Shown here one piece after another: positions 8,077 to 17,084 of a DNA stretch of 64,000 bases. The stretch spans positions 93,840 through 157,839 of the forward strand of contig NZ_KB891855.1 of the NCBI RefSeq assembly GCF_000373585.1, written 5' to 3'. The stretch is from Streptomyces sp. MspMP-M5 (GTDB lineage: Bacteria; Actinomycetota; Actinomycetes; Streptomycetales; Streptomycetaceae). Numbering within the stretch: position 1 is the stretch's first letter; every line of letters begins with the position of its first letter. The notes beneath the pieces were generated by a model, which was not told where the DNA came from, searched no databases, and was given only the letters and a program-made list of their open reading frames with translations. A program made the translations under genes and the position numbers.

Positions 8077-8826
8077 TCAGTGTGCGTCCAGCGTCACCGT
8101 GAACGAGAAGCGGTCGCCCCGGTAGTGGATCAGGGCGACGTCCAGCACCCGGCCGGACTCGTCGTAGGTGACGCCGGTGTAGTGCAGGATCGGGCTGAGC
8201 AGCGGCACCCGCAGCAGCCGGGCGGTCTCCGGATCGGCCAGCCGCGCCTCGACGGTGTCGGTGATCCGGCCGATCCGCAGGCCGAGCGCGTCCCGCAGCA
8301 CCTTCGTCATCGGCCAGCGCTCCAGGTCCGCGAGGTCGATCCGGGCGGCGACGTCGGGGCGGACGTAGTTGCGCGCGTGGTTGGTCGGCTCCGCCGTCTC
8401 CTCGTCGCTGCGCAGCCGCCGGAAACCGGTCACCTCCGCCATGTCCGGGAAATGCTCGGACAGTTCGGCCGGAACCGGTACCGGTCCGTGCTCCAGCAGG
8501 ACGGTGCGCATCCCGGACTGCTGGGCCACGATGGCGTCCACGGAACCGAGCAGCCGCACCGGCGCACCGCGCCGCGCATGCGGCTCGATGAAGGTGCCGC
8601 GGCGCCGGTGCCGGCTGATCAGCCCCTCCTCCTCCAGCTCCTTGAGTGCCTGACGCATCGTCAGCATGCTGACGCCGTAGTGCGCCGCGAGCGCGTCCTC
8701 GGTCGGCAGCCGCAGCGGCGCCTCCGGGGAGCGGCCGAGTATGGACGCGCGCAGGGACTGCGAGACCTGGTACCACAGCGGCAACTTGCGGTTCAGGGCG
8801 AGCGAGTCGGGAGCGAAGGTGGTCAA
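8077..8826 (-). CDS. GntR/HutC-type transcriptional regulator with UTRA domain
   Basis: DNA-binding repressor of 249 aa. Residues 16-78 form the winged helix (LWYQVSQSL, LPTEDALAAHYGVSMLTMRQAL, RRRGTFI). Residues about 95-240 form a UTRA ligand-binding domain ending DVALIHYRGDRFSFTVTL. The start is TTG. It lies 34 nt downstream of hmgA on the same strand, so the two are probably co-transcribed. The likely job is control of hmgA in response to an aromatic or tyrosine-catabolic metabolite; the ligand is inferred from context only. The tnpB element sits just beyond its stop codon. Confidence 0.88.
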   Translation of the reverse strand: MTTFAPDSLALNRKLPLWYQVSQSLRASILGRSPEAPLRLPTEDALAAHYGVSMLTMRQALKELEEEGLISRHRRRGTFIEPHARRGAPVRLLGSVDAIVAQQSGMRTVLLEHGPVPVPAELSEHFPDMAEVTGFRRLRSDEETAEPTNHARNYVRPDVAARIDLADLERWPMTKVLRDALGLRIGRITDTVEARLADPETARLLRVPLLSPILHYTGVTYDESGRVLDVALIHYRGDRFSFTVTLDAH

Positions 8827-8860
8827 GGGCGTTCCCCGGTCTGCAGAACTGGTCCCGGCG

Positions 8861-10195
8861 CTACGGGCGGAAGTGGCGCTGGAGACCCTGCCATACGCCG
8901 TCGTAGCCGCGCTGCAGGTGGTCGGCGTTCCGGGCCTGCTCGGTGAGGGTCAGCGGCCAGCGGGTCTCGAACATGAAGGCCAGCCCGTCGTCGACCTTCT
9001 GCGGGACCAGCTCCGCGGCGCTGGCCCGCTCGAAGGTCTCCCGGTCCGGGCCGTGCGCCGACATCATGTTGTGCAGCGAGCCGCCGCCCGGGACGAAACC
9101 CCCTCGGCCGCCGGTCTTGGCGTCGTAGGCGCCCTCGATGAGGCCCATGTACTCGCTCATCACGTTGCGGTGGAAGTACGGCGGCCGGAAGGTGTCCTCG
9201 CCGACCAGCCAGCGCGGGGCGAACACCACGAAGTCCACGCCCGCCAGGCCCGGGGTGTCCGAGGGCGAGGTCAGCACCGTGAAGATCGACGGGTCCGGGT
9301 GGTCGTAGCTGATCGAGCCGATGACGTTGAACCGGCGCAGGTCGTAGACGTAGGGGACGTGGTTGCCGTGCCAGGCGACCACGTCCAGCGGCGAGTGGTC
9401 GTAGGTCGCGGTCCAGAGGTGGCCGCAGAACTTGTTGACCACCTCGACCGGTCCCTCGACGTCCTCGTAGGCGGCGGCCGGGGCGAGGAAGTCCCGGGCG
9501 TTGGCCAGGCCGTTGGCGCCGATCGGGCCGAGGTCGGGGAGCTCGAAGGGGCGGCCGTAGTTCTCGCAGACATAGCCCCGCGCGGTGGCGTCCAGCAGCT
9601 CGACCCGGAAGCGGACCCCGCGCGGGATCAGCGCCACGTGGCCCGGCTCGGCCCGCAGCAGCCCGAACTCGGTGCGCAGCAGCAGCCCACCGCGCTCCGG
9701 CACGATCAGCAGCTCGCCGTCGGAGTCGCCGAACACCCGCCGTTCCATGGAGGTGTTGACGTGGTAGAGGTGCACCGCCATGCCGGTGCGCTGGGTGGCG
9801 TCGCCGTTGCCGCCCAGCGTCCACAGGCCGTCGACGAAGTCCGTCGGGTCGGCCGGCTCCGGCAGTGGGTCCCAGCGCAGGCGGTTGGGGTCGGGCAGGG
9901 TTTCGGTGAACGGCGCGGAGCGGATCTCGCCGCGGTTGGCGCGGGCGAACGGCGGGTGCGCGGCCGACGGCCGGATGCGGTAGAGCCAGGACCGGCGGTT
10001 GTGGCGGCGCGGCTCGGTGAACGCCGAGCCGCTGAGCTGCTCGGCGTAGAGCCCGAGGGGCGCTCGCTGGGGGGAGTTGCGGCCCACCGGCAGCGCGCCG
10101 GGGACCGCCTCCGAACTGTGCTCGTTGCCGAAGCCGGAGGAGTGGGCGAGGCCCTCGGCCGCCTTCCTCGCCTGCTCGTTGGCCGTACCTGTCAT
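8861..10195 (-). CDS. hmgA: homogentisate 1,2-dioxygenase
   Basis: Opens the homogentisate ring to maleylacetoacetate in tyrosine and phenylalanine catabolism, using non-heme iron. Full length at 444 aa and close to the family throughout: [38 protein letters not shown], the core [22 protein letters not shown] and the iron-binding stretch [23 protein letters not shown] 10195 has GGGAG 6 nt upstream; the longer reading to 10240 adds residues not seen in the family. It is the first gene of a probable hmgA-gntR operon, with an inverted repeat 74 bp upstream that may be the operator. No fumarylacetoacetase gene is in the window. Confidence 0.97.
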   Translation of the reverse strand: MTGTANEQARKAAEGLAHSSGFGNEHSSEAVPGALPVGRNSPQRAPLGLYAEQLSGSAFTEPRRHNRRSWLYRIRPSAAHPPFARANRGEIRSAPFTETLPDPNRLRWDPLPEPADPTDFVDGLWTLGGNGDATQRTGMAVHLYHVNTSMERRVFGDSDGELLIVPERGGLLLRTEFGLLRAEPGHVALIPRGVRFRVELLDATARGYVCENYGRPFELPDLGPIGANGLANARDFLAPAAAYEDVEGPVEVVNKFCGHLWTATYDHSPLDVVAWHGNHVPYVYDLRRFNVIGSISYDHPDPSIFTVLTSPSDTPGLAGVDFVVFAPRWLVGEDTFRPPYFHRNVMSEYMGLIEGAYDAKTGGRGGFVPGGGSLHNMMSAHGPDRETFERASAAELVPQKVDDGLAFMFETRWPLTLTEQARNADHLQRGYDGVWQGLQRHFRP

Positions 10196-10268
10196 CACAC
10201 GCTCCCGCCGCTCACGGAACCAGACGTCCACGGAATCCAAGGCACCACGGGATCCGGGACCGGCCCGG

Positions 10269-10292
10269 AATCCTATGCAAGACCTTAGGATT
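10269..10292. promoter_or_regulatory. inverted repeat, candidate operator of hmgA-gntR
   Basis: AATCCTA / TAGGATT, 7-bp perfect arms with a 10-nt spacer, in an AT-rich patch between hmgA and the divergent TetR gene. Read on the minus strand it contains TAGGAT, a plausible -10 for hmgA. It could serve the GntR-type regulator. Confidence 0.45.
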
Positions 10293-10432
10293 GAGTGGAG
10301 GGCGCGTCAACGAGGGGTGCCGCACTGGCGGGGCCGGTTCGCGCCACGTCGGGAACGTGCCGGATCCCGGCCGGGGTGGCCGGATCGCCCCGCCCGGCGA
10401 TCCCCGGCCCGTACGCCGGGCAAGATGACCCC

Positions 10433-11212
10433 GTGCAGCCTTCGACGCCCCGACCCGTCCCGCGGTCCACCCCCGTCCCGCAGCCCGCCGCCACCCCCGC
10501 ACCGTCCCCGCTCCGCCGGGCGCCCGTCCAGCGGCGCAGCGCCCAGCGCCTGGCCCGGATCCTCGACGCCTGCGCCGAACTGCTCGACGAGACCGGCTAC
10601 GAGGACCTGAGCACCCGCGCGGTGGCCGGCCGCGCCGGGGTCCCGATCGGCTCCGTCTACCGCTTCTTCCCCAACAAACGCGCCATGGCCGAGGCGCTCG
10701 CCCGGCGCAACCTCGACGCCTACGCGGACCGGATCAGCGCCCGGCTGGCCGCCCCCGGGCAGCCGCCGGGCTGGCGCGCCGCGATGGACGTGGTGATCGA
10801 CGAGTACCTGGCCATGAAGCGGACGGTGTCCGGCTTCGCCCTGGTGGAGTTCACCGTGCCCGCCCCGCGCGAGTCCCGGCAGGCCAACTACGAGGTCGCC
10901 GACCGGCTGCTGCGGCTGCTCGCCGGGCGGCTCGGCCTGGACCCCGCCGACGACCGGCTGCGCACCGTCTTCCTGGTCGGCGTGGAGAGCGCCGACGCGC
11001 TGCTCCAGCTCGCCTTCCGCACCGACCCCGAGGGCGACCCGGTCATCGTCGCGGAGACCAAGGCGTTGCTCCGGGCCTATCTGGCCCGCGACCTGGACGG
11101 GACGGCCGGGGCGGCCGGGCCCGGCGGGGCGGCCGGGTCCGCCGCCGGCGACGAAACTACCGGCGCTAGTTTGGCCGGTGGCACCCTGGGAAGCGGCCCG
11201 GGGCACCCCTAG
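10433..11212 (+). CDS. TetR/AcrR family transcriptional regulator
   Basis: Repressor of 259 aa with a Pro-rich N-terminal tail (residues 1-34) before the helix-turn-helix (RILDACAELLDETGYEDL, GVPIGSVYRFFPNKRAM, residues about 40-87). The ligand-binding domain follows, and the C-terminus is a Gly/Ala-rich tail. The GTG start sits 7 nt after a CAAGAT -10-like box (10421-10426), so the transcript is probably leaderless. It lies 38 bp upstream of the aldehyde dehydrogenase gene on the same strand and probably regulates that ALDH-ADH pair. Confidence 0.88.
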   Translation: MQPSTPRPVPRSTPVPQPAATPAPSPLRRAPVQRRSAQRLARILDACAELLDETGYEDLSTRAVAGRAGVPIGSVYRFFPNKRAMAEALARRNLDAYADRISARLAAPGQPPGWRAAMDVVIDEYLAMKRTVSGFALVEFTVPAPRESRQANYEVADRLLRLLAGRLGLDPADDRLRTVFLVGVESADALLQLAFRTDPEGDPVIVAETKALLRAYLARDLDGTAGAAGPGGAAGSAAGDETTGASLAGGTLGSGPGHP

Positions 11213-11250
11213 GGTGCGACCACCACCAGTCGGCCAGGGAGGACCACGGC

Positions 11251-12645
11251 GTGCAGCACCACGACACGATGTACATCGGCGGACGCTGGCGGCCCGCCGC
11301 GGGCAGCGGCACGATCGAGGTCGTCAACCCGGCCGACGAGCAGGTCATCGGCACCGTCCCGGCCGGCTCCGCCGAGGACGTGGACGCCGCGGTGCGGGCC
11401 GCCCGCGCCGCCCTGCCCGGCTGGGCCGCCACCCCGCCCGCCGAGCGCGCCGACCGGATCGCCGCCCTGCGCGACCGGCTCGTCGACCGGACCGAGGAGA
11501 TCGCGCAGACCGTCACCGCCGAACTCGGCGCGCCGCTCGCCTTCAGCCGGACCGTGCACGCCGGGGTGCCGGTCGCGGTCTGCGGCTCGTACGCCGAGAT
11601 CGCCCGCACGCACGCCTTCGAGGAGACCCTCGGCAACTCCACCGTGCTGCACGAACCGGTCGGCGTGGTGGGCGCGATCACCCCGTGGAACTACCCGCTG
11701 CACCAGATCGTCGCGAAGGTGGCCCCGGCACTGGCGGCCGGCTGCACCGTCGTCCTCAAGCCCGCCGAGGACACCCCGCTGGTGGCCCGGCTGTTCGCGG
11801 AGTGCGTCGAGGCGGCCGGGATACCGGCCGGCGTGGTCAACGTCGTCACCGGCCTCGGCCCGGTCGCGGGCCGGGCGCTGGCCGAGCACGACGACGTCGA
11901 CCTGGTCTCCTTCACCGGCTCGACCGCGGTGGGCCGGACCGTCGGCGCGCTCGCCGGCGGCGCGGTCAAGCAGGTGGCCCTGGAACTGGGCGGCAAGTCC
12001 GCCAACGTCATCCTGCCGAGCGCGGACCTCGGCCGGGCGGTCGCGGTCGGCGTCGCCAACGTGATGGCCAACTCCGGCCAGACGTGCAGCGCCTGGAGCC
12101 GGATGCTGGTGCACCGCGAGCAGTACGACGAGGCCGTCGCGCTGGCCGCCGCCGCGGCCGCCAAGTACGTCCCCGGCGAGCGGCTCGGCCCGCTGGTCAG
12201 CGCCCGCCAGCGGGACCGCGTGGTCGGCTACCTCGAACGCGGCGTCGCCGAGGGCGCCCGGCCCGTCGCGGGCGGCCCGCGCCCGCCCGAGGGCCCCGGC
12301 TTCTACGTCCACCCCACCGTCTTCGCCGACGTCACCCCGGAGATGACCGTCGCCCAGGAGGAGATCTTCGGCCCGGTCCTGACGGTGCTGCGCTACGAGG
12401 ACGAGGACGACGCCGTGCGGATCGCCAACGGCACCGTCTACGGCCTGGCCGGCGCGGTCTGGGCCGGCGACGACGCCGAGGCGGTCGCCTTCGCCCGCCG
12501 GCTTCAGACCGGCCAGGTCGACATCAACGGCGGCCGCTTCAACCCGCTCGCCCCCTTCGGCGGGTACAAGCGGTCCGGGGTCGGCCGGGAGCTGGGGCCG
12601 TACGGCCTGACCGAGTACCTCCAGACCAAGTCGCTGCAGTTCTGA
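11251..12645 (+). CDS. NAD(P)-dependent aldehyde dehydrogenase
   Basis: ALDH-superfamily enzyme of 464 aa that oxidises an aldehyde to a carboxylate. Key residues: Asn147 in TPWNYPL, Lys170 in VVLKPAED, the general base Glu245 in LELGGKSAN and the nucleophile Cys279 in GQTCSA. The C-terminal motifs EEIFGPVL and PFGGYKRSGVGRELG are also present. GTG 11251 has GGGAGG 8 nt upstream. It is the middle gene of a TetR-ALDH-ADH cluster, which suggests oxidation of an alcohol through its aldehyde to an acid. The substrate cannot be read from the sequence. Confidence 0.93.
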   Translation: MQHHDTMYIGGRWRPAAGSGTIEVVNPADEQVIGTVPAGSAEDVDAAVRAARAALPGWAATPPAERADRIAALRDRLVDRTEEIAQTVTAELGAPLAFSRTVHAGVPVAVCGSYAEIARTHAFEETLGNSTVLHEPVGVVGAITPWNYPLHQIVAKVAPALAAGCTVVLKPAEDTPLVARLFAECVEAAGIPAGVVNVVTGLGPVAGRALAEHDDVDLVSFTGSTAVGRTVGALAGGAVKQVALELGGKSANVILPSADLGRAVAVGVANVMANSGQTCSAWSRMLVHREQYDEAVALAAAAAAKYVPGERLGPLVSARQRDRVVGYLERGVAEGARPVAGGPRPPEGPGFYVHPTVFADVTPEMTVAQEEIFGPVLTVLRYEDEDDAVRIANGTVYGLAGAVWAGDDAEAVAFARRLQTGQVDINGGRFNPLAPFGGYKRSGVGRELGPYGLTEYLQTKSLQF

Positions 12646-12700
12646 GCCGGTCCCGCACATCCCGGCCGCCCGCCGTCCGCCCACGCCCCGAGGAGATCCC

Positions 12701-13801
12701 GTGGTCCGCGCCGCCGTCCTGCCCGCCGTCAACGCCCCGCTCCAGGTCACCGAGATCGAGCTGCCGGAGCCCGGTCCCGGACAGGTCCGGATCCGGCTCG
12801 CCGCCGCCGGCGTCTGCCACTCCGACCTCTCGCTGTCCAACGGCACCCTGCGCCAGCCGGCCCCGGCCGTGCTCGGCCACGAGGGGGCGGGCACGGTCAC
12901 CGCCGTGGGGCCGGACGTGACGGGGGTGGCGGCCGGCGACCGGGTGGTCCTCAACTGGGCGCCGTCCTGCGGCGACTGCCACTTCTGCGGACTGGCCGAA
13001 CCCTGGCTGTGCGCCGAGGCCGGGCGGGCCGCCGGTGCCCCGTACGCCACCCTCGGCGCCGACGGCAGCGCGCTCTACCCCGGACTGGGCACCGCCGCGT
13101 TCGCCGAGGAGACCGTGGTGCCCGCGCACGCCGCGCTGCCGCTGCCGGACGGCATCCCGCTGACCGACGCGGCCCTGCTCGGCTGCGCGGTGCTCACCGG
13201 CTGGGGCGCCGTCCACCACAGCGCCCGGGTCCGGGCGGGGGAGTCGGTGCTGGTCGTCGGCGTCGGCGGGGTGGGCCTGGCGACCCTCCAGGCGGCGCGG
13301 ATCGCCGGGGCTGGCCCGATCGTGGCGGTGGACGTCTCACCGGCGAAGGAGGAGCTGGCCCGCGCGGCCGGCGCCACCGACTTCCTGGTCGCCGACGGGC
13401 CGGCGTTCTTCGAGAAGGACGGCGCCAAGCGGGTCCGGGCGCTCACCGGCGGCGTCGGCGCCGATGTCGCGGTGGAGTGCGTGGGCCGCGCGGAGACCAT
13501 CCGCGCGGCCTGGTCCGCCACCCGCCGCGGCGGCCGGACGACGGTGGTGGGCATCGGCGGCAAGGACCAGCAGGTCGTCTTCTCCGCCCTGGAGCTCTTC
13601 TACTTCGGCCGCACGCTCGCCGGCTGCGTCTACGGCAACAGCGACCCGGCCCGCGACCTCCCGGTGATCGCCGAACACGTCCGCTCCGGCGCGCTCGACC
13701 TCTCCGCGCTGGTCACCGAACGGATCGGACTGGACGGGATCCCGGCCGCGTTCGAGGCGATGCTCGCCGGGAAGGGCGGGCGGGCCCTGGTGGTCTTCTG
13801 A
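12701..13801 (+). CDS. zinc-dependent alcohol dehydrogenase (MDR family, class III-like)
   Basis: Medium-chain dehydrogenase of 366 aa. Catalytic zinc ligands are visible as Cys39 (GVCHSD) and His60 (GHEGAG). The structural zinc site is Cys90, Cys93, Cys96 and Cys104 (CGDCHFC then C). A Rossmann GVGGVGL motif is near residue 186. The start GTG follows GAGGAG. It lies 55 bp after the aldehyde dehydrogenase and probably acts one step before it. S-(hydroxymethyl)glutathione or mycothiol dehydrogenases share this layout, but the specificity is not determined here. Confidence 0.92.
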   Translation: MVRAAVLPAVNAPLQVTEIELPEPGPGQVRIRLAAAGVCHSDLSLSNGTLRQPAPAVLGHEGAGTVTAVGPDVTGVAAGDRVVLNWAPSCGDCHFCGLAEPWLCAEAGRAAGAPYATLGADGSALYPGLGTAAFAEETVVPAHAALPLPDGIPLTDAALLGCAVLTGWGAVHHSARVRAGESVLVVGVGGVGLATLQAARIAGAGPIVAVDVSPAKEELARAAGATDFLVADGPAFFEKDGAKRVRALTGGVGADVAVECVGRAETIRAAWSATRRGGRTTVVGIGGKDQQVVFSALELFYFGRTLAGCVYGNSDPARDLPVIAEHVRSGALDLSALVTERIGLDGIPAAFEAMLAGKGGRALVVF

Positions 13802-13832
13802 CCCGCCGGGCCCGTCCGCGGCCGGCGGCCGG

Positions 13833-14822
13833 TCAGCCCGCGGCCCGGCGCAGCCGCGGGAAGGCCGGTACGGCCGCCAGGAACACCAGCGTCACCAGCA
13901 CGAACGGCCAGGTGAAGGCGTGCCCGCCGGACGGCGCGAAGAGCGCGCCGAGCGCCGGGCCGAGCACGGTGGAGGCGACCGCGCCGACCATCGCGTACCC
14001 CACGCTCCAGGCGTCGGTGACCAGGAAGACCCCGCCCAGCGCCATCGCGACCAGCACCGCGTCGTAGCCCATCAGGCCCTGGCGCACCTGGTTGGCGGGG
14101 GCGCCCAGCGCCCAGGACGTCAGGAGGGCGACGGCACTGCCGGCACAGGCCAGGGCGCCCAGCCGGCGGTCGGCGAGGAAGATGCCGGCGAGGAAGACCA
14201 GGCCGACGTACCACTGCGGCATCAGGAAGATCTCGCCGAAGTCGGCGAAGAAGGCGTGCCACAGGTCGGTGAAGCCGAGCGCGGTGGGGCCGGACGCGGT
14301 GCCGGGCAGCGCGGCGAGCGCGCCGGACCGGTGCCAGACGTGCCGGAAACCGGGCGCGGCGACGGTGAGCGCGGTGGCCGTCAGACAGAACGGCAGGGTG
14401 AGGGTGGGCAGTTCCCACGTGCCCAGCACCCGGGCGGCGGCCGCCGTGACGACCGTGACCACCGCACTGGCGGCCACCGCCACCAGCAGCGTGGACAGCC
14501 GGCCGGCGTCGAGGAAGACCGCACAGGCCACCCCGACCAGGCAGGAGTTGAACCCCTCGAGGCCGGCCGCGACCCGGCCGCGGTCCACGCCCAGCAGCCG
14601 CGCGGTGCCGGTGCCGACGGCCGCGCCCGTCAGGCCGTAGAGGCCGTACCGCCAGCCGGCGGCGAACAGCGCGAGGGAGAAGACCAGTCCGGTCAGCGCG
14701 TCGGGCAGGAAGTCGACCTGCGCCTGGCCGCGCAGCACCTCCGTGACAAACCGCCCCCGCCGGCTCGCCGCCACCTCGTGACGCTTGGCCGCCGGTTCTT
14801 CGGCCGTGCCCGGCTGGCGCAT
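13833..14822 (-). CDS. urea transporter (UT family)
   Basis: Channel-like membrane protein of 329 aa with about ten hydrophobic segments, matching the bacterial UT family in length. Typical features: FSLALFAAGWRYGLYGLTGAAVGT, GLEGFNSCLVGVA (the LxxF-type selectivity-filter repeat region), LTLPFCLTATAL, VGLVFLAGIFLADRRLGALA and GLMGYDAVLVAMALGG. It would pass urea into the cell as a nitrogen source. ATG 14822 has GGGAGG 5 nt upstream; a longer in-frame reading upstream runs through the TetR gene and is spurious. It lies 53 bp downstream of that TetR on the same strand, so it is probably its target. Confidence 0.85.
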   Translation of the reverse strand: MRQPGTAEEPAAKRHEVAASRRGRFVTEVLRGQAQVDFLPDALTGLVFSLALFAAGWRYGLYGLTGAAVGTGTARLLGVDRGRVAAGLEGFNSCLVGVACAVFLDAGRLSTLLVAVAASAVVTVVTAAAARVLGTWELPTLTLPFCLTATALTVAAPGFRHVWHRSGALAALPGTASGPTALGFTDLWHAFFADFGEIFLMPQWYVGLVFLAGIFLADRRLGALACAGSAVALLTSWALGAPANQVRQGLMGYDAVLVAMALGGVFLVTDAWSVGYAMVGAVASTVLGPALGALFAPSGGHAFTWPFVLVTLVFLAAVPAFPRLRRAAG

Positions 14823-14875
14823 TTCCGCCTCCCGCAGGACGCACACCGCCCCTGCCCGCCAGGGACTGGTGCACT

Positions 14876-15547
14876 CTACATCTGTATCCTGAAATCGCTC
14901 TCGGGAGGGGTGAGTTCGGGGTGATGCAGCGTCAGTCCGTCCACCAGCGCCAGCAGTCCGTCCTCGAACGCGCCCTCGTCCACCCGGCGCTGGTGCTCGG
15001 GCAGCAGATGGGCCCGGCCGAGGTGCGGGTAGGCGTCCGGGTCGTAGGCGCCGGGGTCGTCCACGAAGCCGCGGGCGAACGAGCCGAGCGCCGAGCCCGC
15101 GACGAAGTACCGCACCATCGCACAGACCTTGGTGGCCAGTGCGGGCGGCCAGCCCGCCGCCACCATGCCGCCGAAGGCCGCGTCGGCCATCTTCAGCCCG
15201 GCGGGCCGGCGGCCGGGGCCCTGGGCGAGGAACGGGACGATGTGCGGGTGGGCGGCGAGCGCCGCGCGGTAGGAGCGGGCCCAGGCGAGCAGGCCGGTCC
15301 GCCAGTCGACGCCGCCGGCCAGGGCCGAGACGTCGACCTGTGCGATGACGGAGTCGGCCACCGCGTCCAGGATCTCGTCCTTGGTCGTGAAGTGGTTGTA
15401 GAGGGAGGGGCCGCTGACGCCCAGTTCCGCCGCCAGCCGGCGGGTGGAGAGCGCGCCCAGCCCCTCCGCGTCGACCAGCGCCAGCGCGGTGGTGATGATG
15501 CGCTCGCGGCTCAGCAGGGGCTTGCGGGGTCGGGCCATGCCGCACAT
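14876..15547 (-). CDS. TetR family regulator upstream of the urea transporter
   Basis: 223-aa repressor. The helix-turn-helix spans residues about 15-60 (RIITTALALVDAEGLGALS, LGVSGPSLYNHFTTKDEIL) and a TetR_C-type ligand domain follows. The start is ambiguous: ATG 15547 has GGGAG 11 nt upstream, while ATG 15538 would give the more family-like MARPRK N-terminus. A TAGC-N3-GCTA dyad 24 bp upstream is a likely autoregulatory operator. It probably controls itself and the urea transporter. Confidence 0.85.
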   Translation of the reverse strand: MCGMARPRKPLLSRERIITTALALVDAEGLGALSTRRLAAELGVSGPSLYNHFTTKDEILDAVADSVIAQVDVSALAGGVDWRTGLLAWARSYRAALAAHPHIVPFLAQGPGRRPAGLKMADAAFGGMVAAGWPPALATKVCAMVRYFVAGSALGSFARGFVDDPGAYDPDAYPHLGRAHLLPEHQRRVDEGAFEDGLLALVDGLTLHHPELTPPESDFRIQM

Positions 15548-15570
15548 GGTAGGGGCTGCTCCCAAAAAAC

Positions 15571-15581
15571 TAGCATCGCTA
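15571..15581. promoter_or_regulatory. TAGC-ATC-GCTA dyad upstream of TetR gene
   Basis: Perfect 4-bp arms around a 3-bp centre, immediately next to a T-run and 24 bp upstream of the TetR start. The position and form fit an autoregulatory TetR operator. Confidence 0.4.
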
Positions 15582-15627
15582 ATCAACTGTCGCCGCATCT
15601 CCCGTTCCCGCCGACAAGGGACCCGAG

Positions 15628-15705
15628 ATGAACCAGGAGCTCACGCCCGAGCAGACCGCCGTACGCCGGCTCGGCCGCGCCCTGGCCGGCGTCTCCGCCT
15701 CCTGA
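15628..15705 (+). other. 25-codon open frame, possible gene remnant
   Basis: ATG-initiated frame starting MNQELTPEQTAVRRLGRALA and stopping after 25 codons, with only weak upstream purines. Codon third positions are GC-rich as in real genes, so it may be the 5' stub of a lost gene. No function can be assigned. Confidence 0.2.
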
Positions 15706-15758
15706 CCGGCCCGCGGCCGCCCGCGCCGGCCCGTCCGGCGCCCGCTCCCGGACAGCCC

Positions 15759-15773
15759 CTAAGCGCTTGCTCA
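15759..15773 (+). promoter_or_regulatory. operator copy 1 (CTAAGCGCTTGCTCA)
   Basis: Identical 15-mer to the one at 16986-17000. It contains the palindrome AAGCGCTT and lies 67 bp upstream of the TetR start. It resembles KstR2-type sites (GCAAG-NN-CTT on the opposite strand). Confidence 0.6.
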
Positions 15774-15839
15774 CCAGCACGGTATGGTGTTCGATCCGGC
15801 AGCGGAAGGCCCCTGGCGGAGCGAGAGCGGGGAGCGGCG

Positions 15840-16463
15840 ATGGGTGCGGCCGAGCGGGCGGCGGAGGAGAGCGGCGAGTGGTCCGACGTGACCCCGGACG
15901 CCGCGCGGCGGCTGGTCAGCGCGGCCGTCCAGGCGTTCGCCGAGCGCGGCTACCACGCCACCACCACCCGTGACATCGCCGGCCGCGCCGGGATGAGCCC
16001 GGCCGCGCTCTACATCCACTACAAGACCAAGGAGGAGCTGCTCTACCGCATCAGCGGCATCGGCCACGAGAAGGCCCTGCGTATCATGGGCGCCGCCGCC
16101 GAGGCCCGGGGCAGCGCCACCGACCGGCTCCGCGACGCGGTGCGCACCTTCGCCCGCTGGCACGCCGAGCACCACACCACCGCCCGGGTCATCCAGTACG
16201 AACTGCAGGCCCTCGGCGCGGACCACTACGCCGAGATCGCCGCGCTGCGCCGCCGCACCGACCGGCTGCTCCGGCAGATCATCCAGGACGGCGCGGACAG
16301 CGGGGAGTTCGCCGTGGACGACGTCCCCGGCACCACCCTGGCCGTGCTGTCGCTGTGCGTGGACGTCGCCCGCTGGTTCTCCGCCGAGGGCCCGCGCACA
16401 CCCGACGAGGTCGGCACCCTCTACGCCGACCTCGTCCTACGGATGGTGGGCGGCGCCTCCTAG
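15840..16463 (+). CDS. TetR family regulator paired with a MaoC gene
   Basis: 207-aa repressor with helix-turn-helix at residues about 18-62 (LVSAAVQAFAERGYHATTTRDIAGRAGMSPAALYIHYKTKEELL) and a TetR_C domain. The ATG follows GGGAG by 5 nt. The gene converges on a MaoC dehydratase. The promoter regions of both genes carry the same 15-bp box, so the protein very likely represses itself and MaoC. The site type and target suggest an acyl-CoA or steroid/fatty acid-derived ligand; this is inference. Confidence 0.88.
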   Translation: MGAAERAAEESGEWSDVTPDAARRLVSAAVQAFAERGYHATTTRDIAGRAGMSPAALYIHYKTKEELLYRISGIGHEKALRIMGAAAEARGSATDRLRDAVRTFARWHAEHHTTARVIQYELQALGADHYAEIAALRRRTDRLLRQIIQDGADSGEFAVDDVPGTTLAVLSLCVDVARWFSAEGPRTPDEVGTLYADLVLRMVGGAS

Positions 16464-16497
16464 ATGAGTGAGTCCGGCCCGGCGGCCGCCGCCCCGG

Positions 16498-16959
16498 TTA
16501 CAGGTGGAACCGGCTGACCGACTCCGCCACGCACACCGGCTTCTCCTCGCCCTCCCGCTCGACCGTTACCACCGTGGTGAGCTGCACCCCGCCGGTCACC
16601 TCGGCCACCTCCGCGATCCGCGCCCGGGCCCGCACCCGCGAGCCGACCGGGACGGTGGCCGGGAAACGCACCTTGTTGGTGCCGTAGTTGATGCCCATCT
16701 TCACGTTGTCCACCCGCAGCAGCTGCGGGACCAGGACCGGCAGCAGCGACAGGGTCAGATACCCGTGGGCGATGGTCGTGCCGAAGGGGCCGGCCGCGGC
16801 TTTCTCCTGGTCGACGTGGATCCACTGGTGGTCGCCGGTGGCCTCCGCGAACAGGTCGATCCGCTTCTGGTCGATCTCCAGCCAGTCACTGGGGCCCAGC
16901 TCCTCGCCGACTGCCGCCCGCAGTTCCTCGACCGACCCGAACACCCGGGGCTCTGCCAT
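16498..16959 (-). CDS. MaoC family (R)-hydratase-like protein
   Basis: Single hot-dog fold protein of 153 aa, expected to hydrate or dehydrate an enoyl-CoA. The catalytic Asp-x4-His pair is visible in [14 protein letters not shown] (residues about 40-53), followed by the usual [11 protein letters not shown] and [24 protein letters not shown] 16959 has GGAGG 9 nt upstream. Its promoter region carries the 15-bp box shared with the adjacent TetR gene. It ends in a TAA stop, 34 bp from the convergent TetR stop. Confidence 0.88.
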   Translation of the reverse strand: MAEPRVFGSVEELRAAVGEELGPSDWLEIDQKRIDLFAEATGDHQWIHVDQEKAAAGPFGTTIAHGYLTLSLLPVLVPQLLRVDNVKMGINYGTNKVRFPATVPVGSRVRARARIAEVAEVTGGVQLTTVVTVEREGEEKPVCVAESVSRFHL

Positions 16960-16985
16960 CCTCGTCCGCCTCCTCAGCCGTGTTA

Positions 16986-17000
16986 CTAAGCGCTTGCTCA
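16986..17000 (+). promoter_or_regulatory. operator copy 2 (CTAAGCGCTTGCTCA)
   Basis: Second exact copy of the 15-mer, 26 bp upstream of the MaoC start codon, where it would overlap that gene's promoter. Confidence 0.6.
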
Positions 17001-17084
17001 GGATGCGAGGGTGGGCGCCCGCTGTCAACGCCCCGGCCGCCGGCCGCCCCGGCGGATCCCCGGGCAGGCCGTAGGGTTGACGGC

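Noticed and set aside
14823..15545. Long extension of the urea transporter frame upstream
   Set aside because: It crosses the TetR gene out of frame; the transporter has a strong ribosome site and family-like start at 14822.
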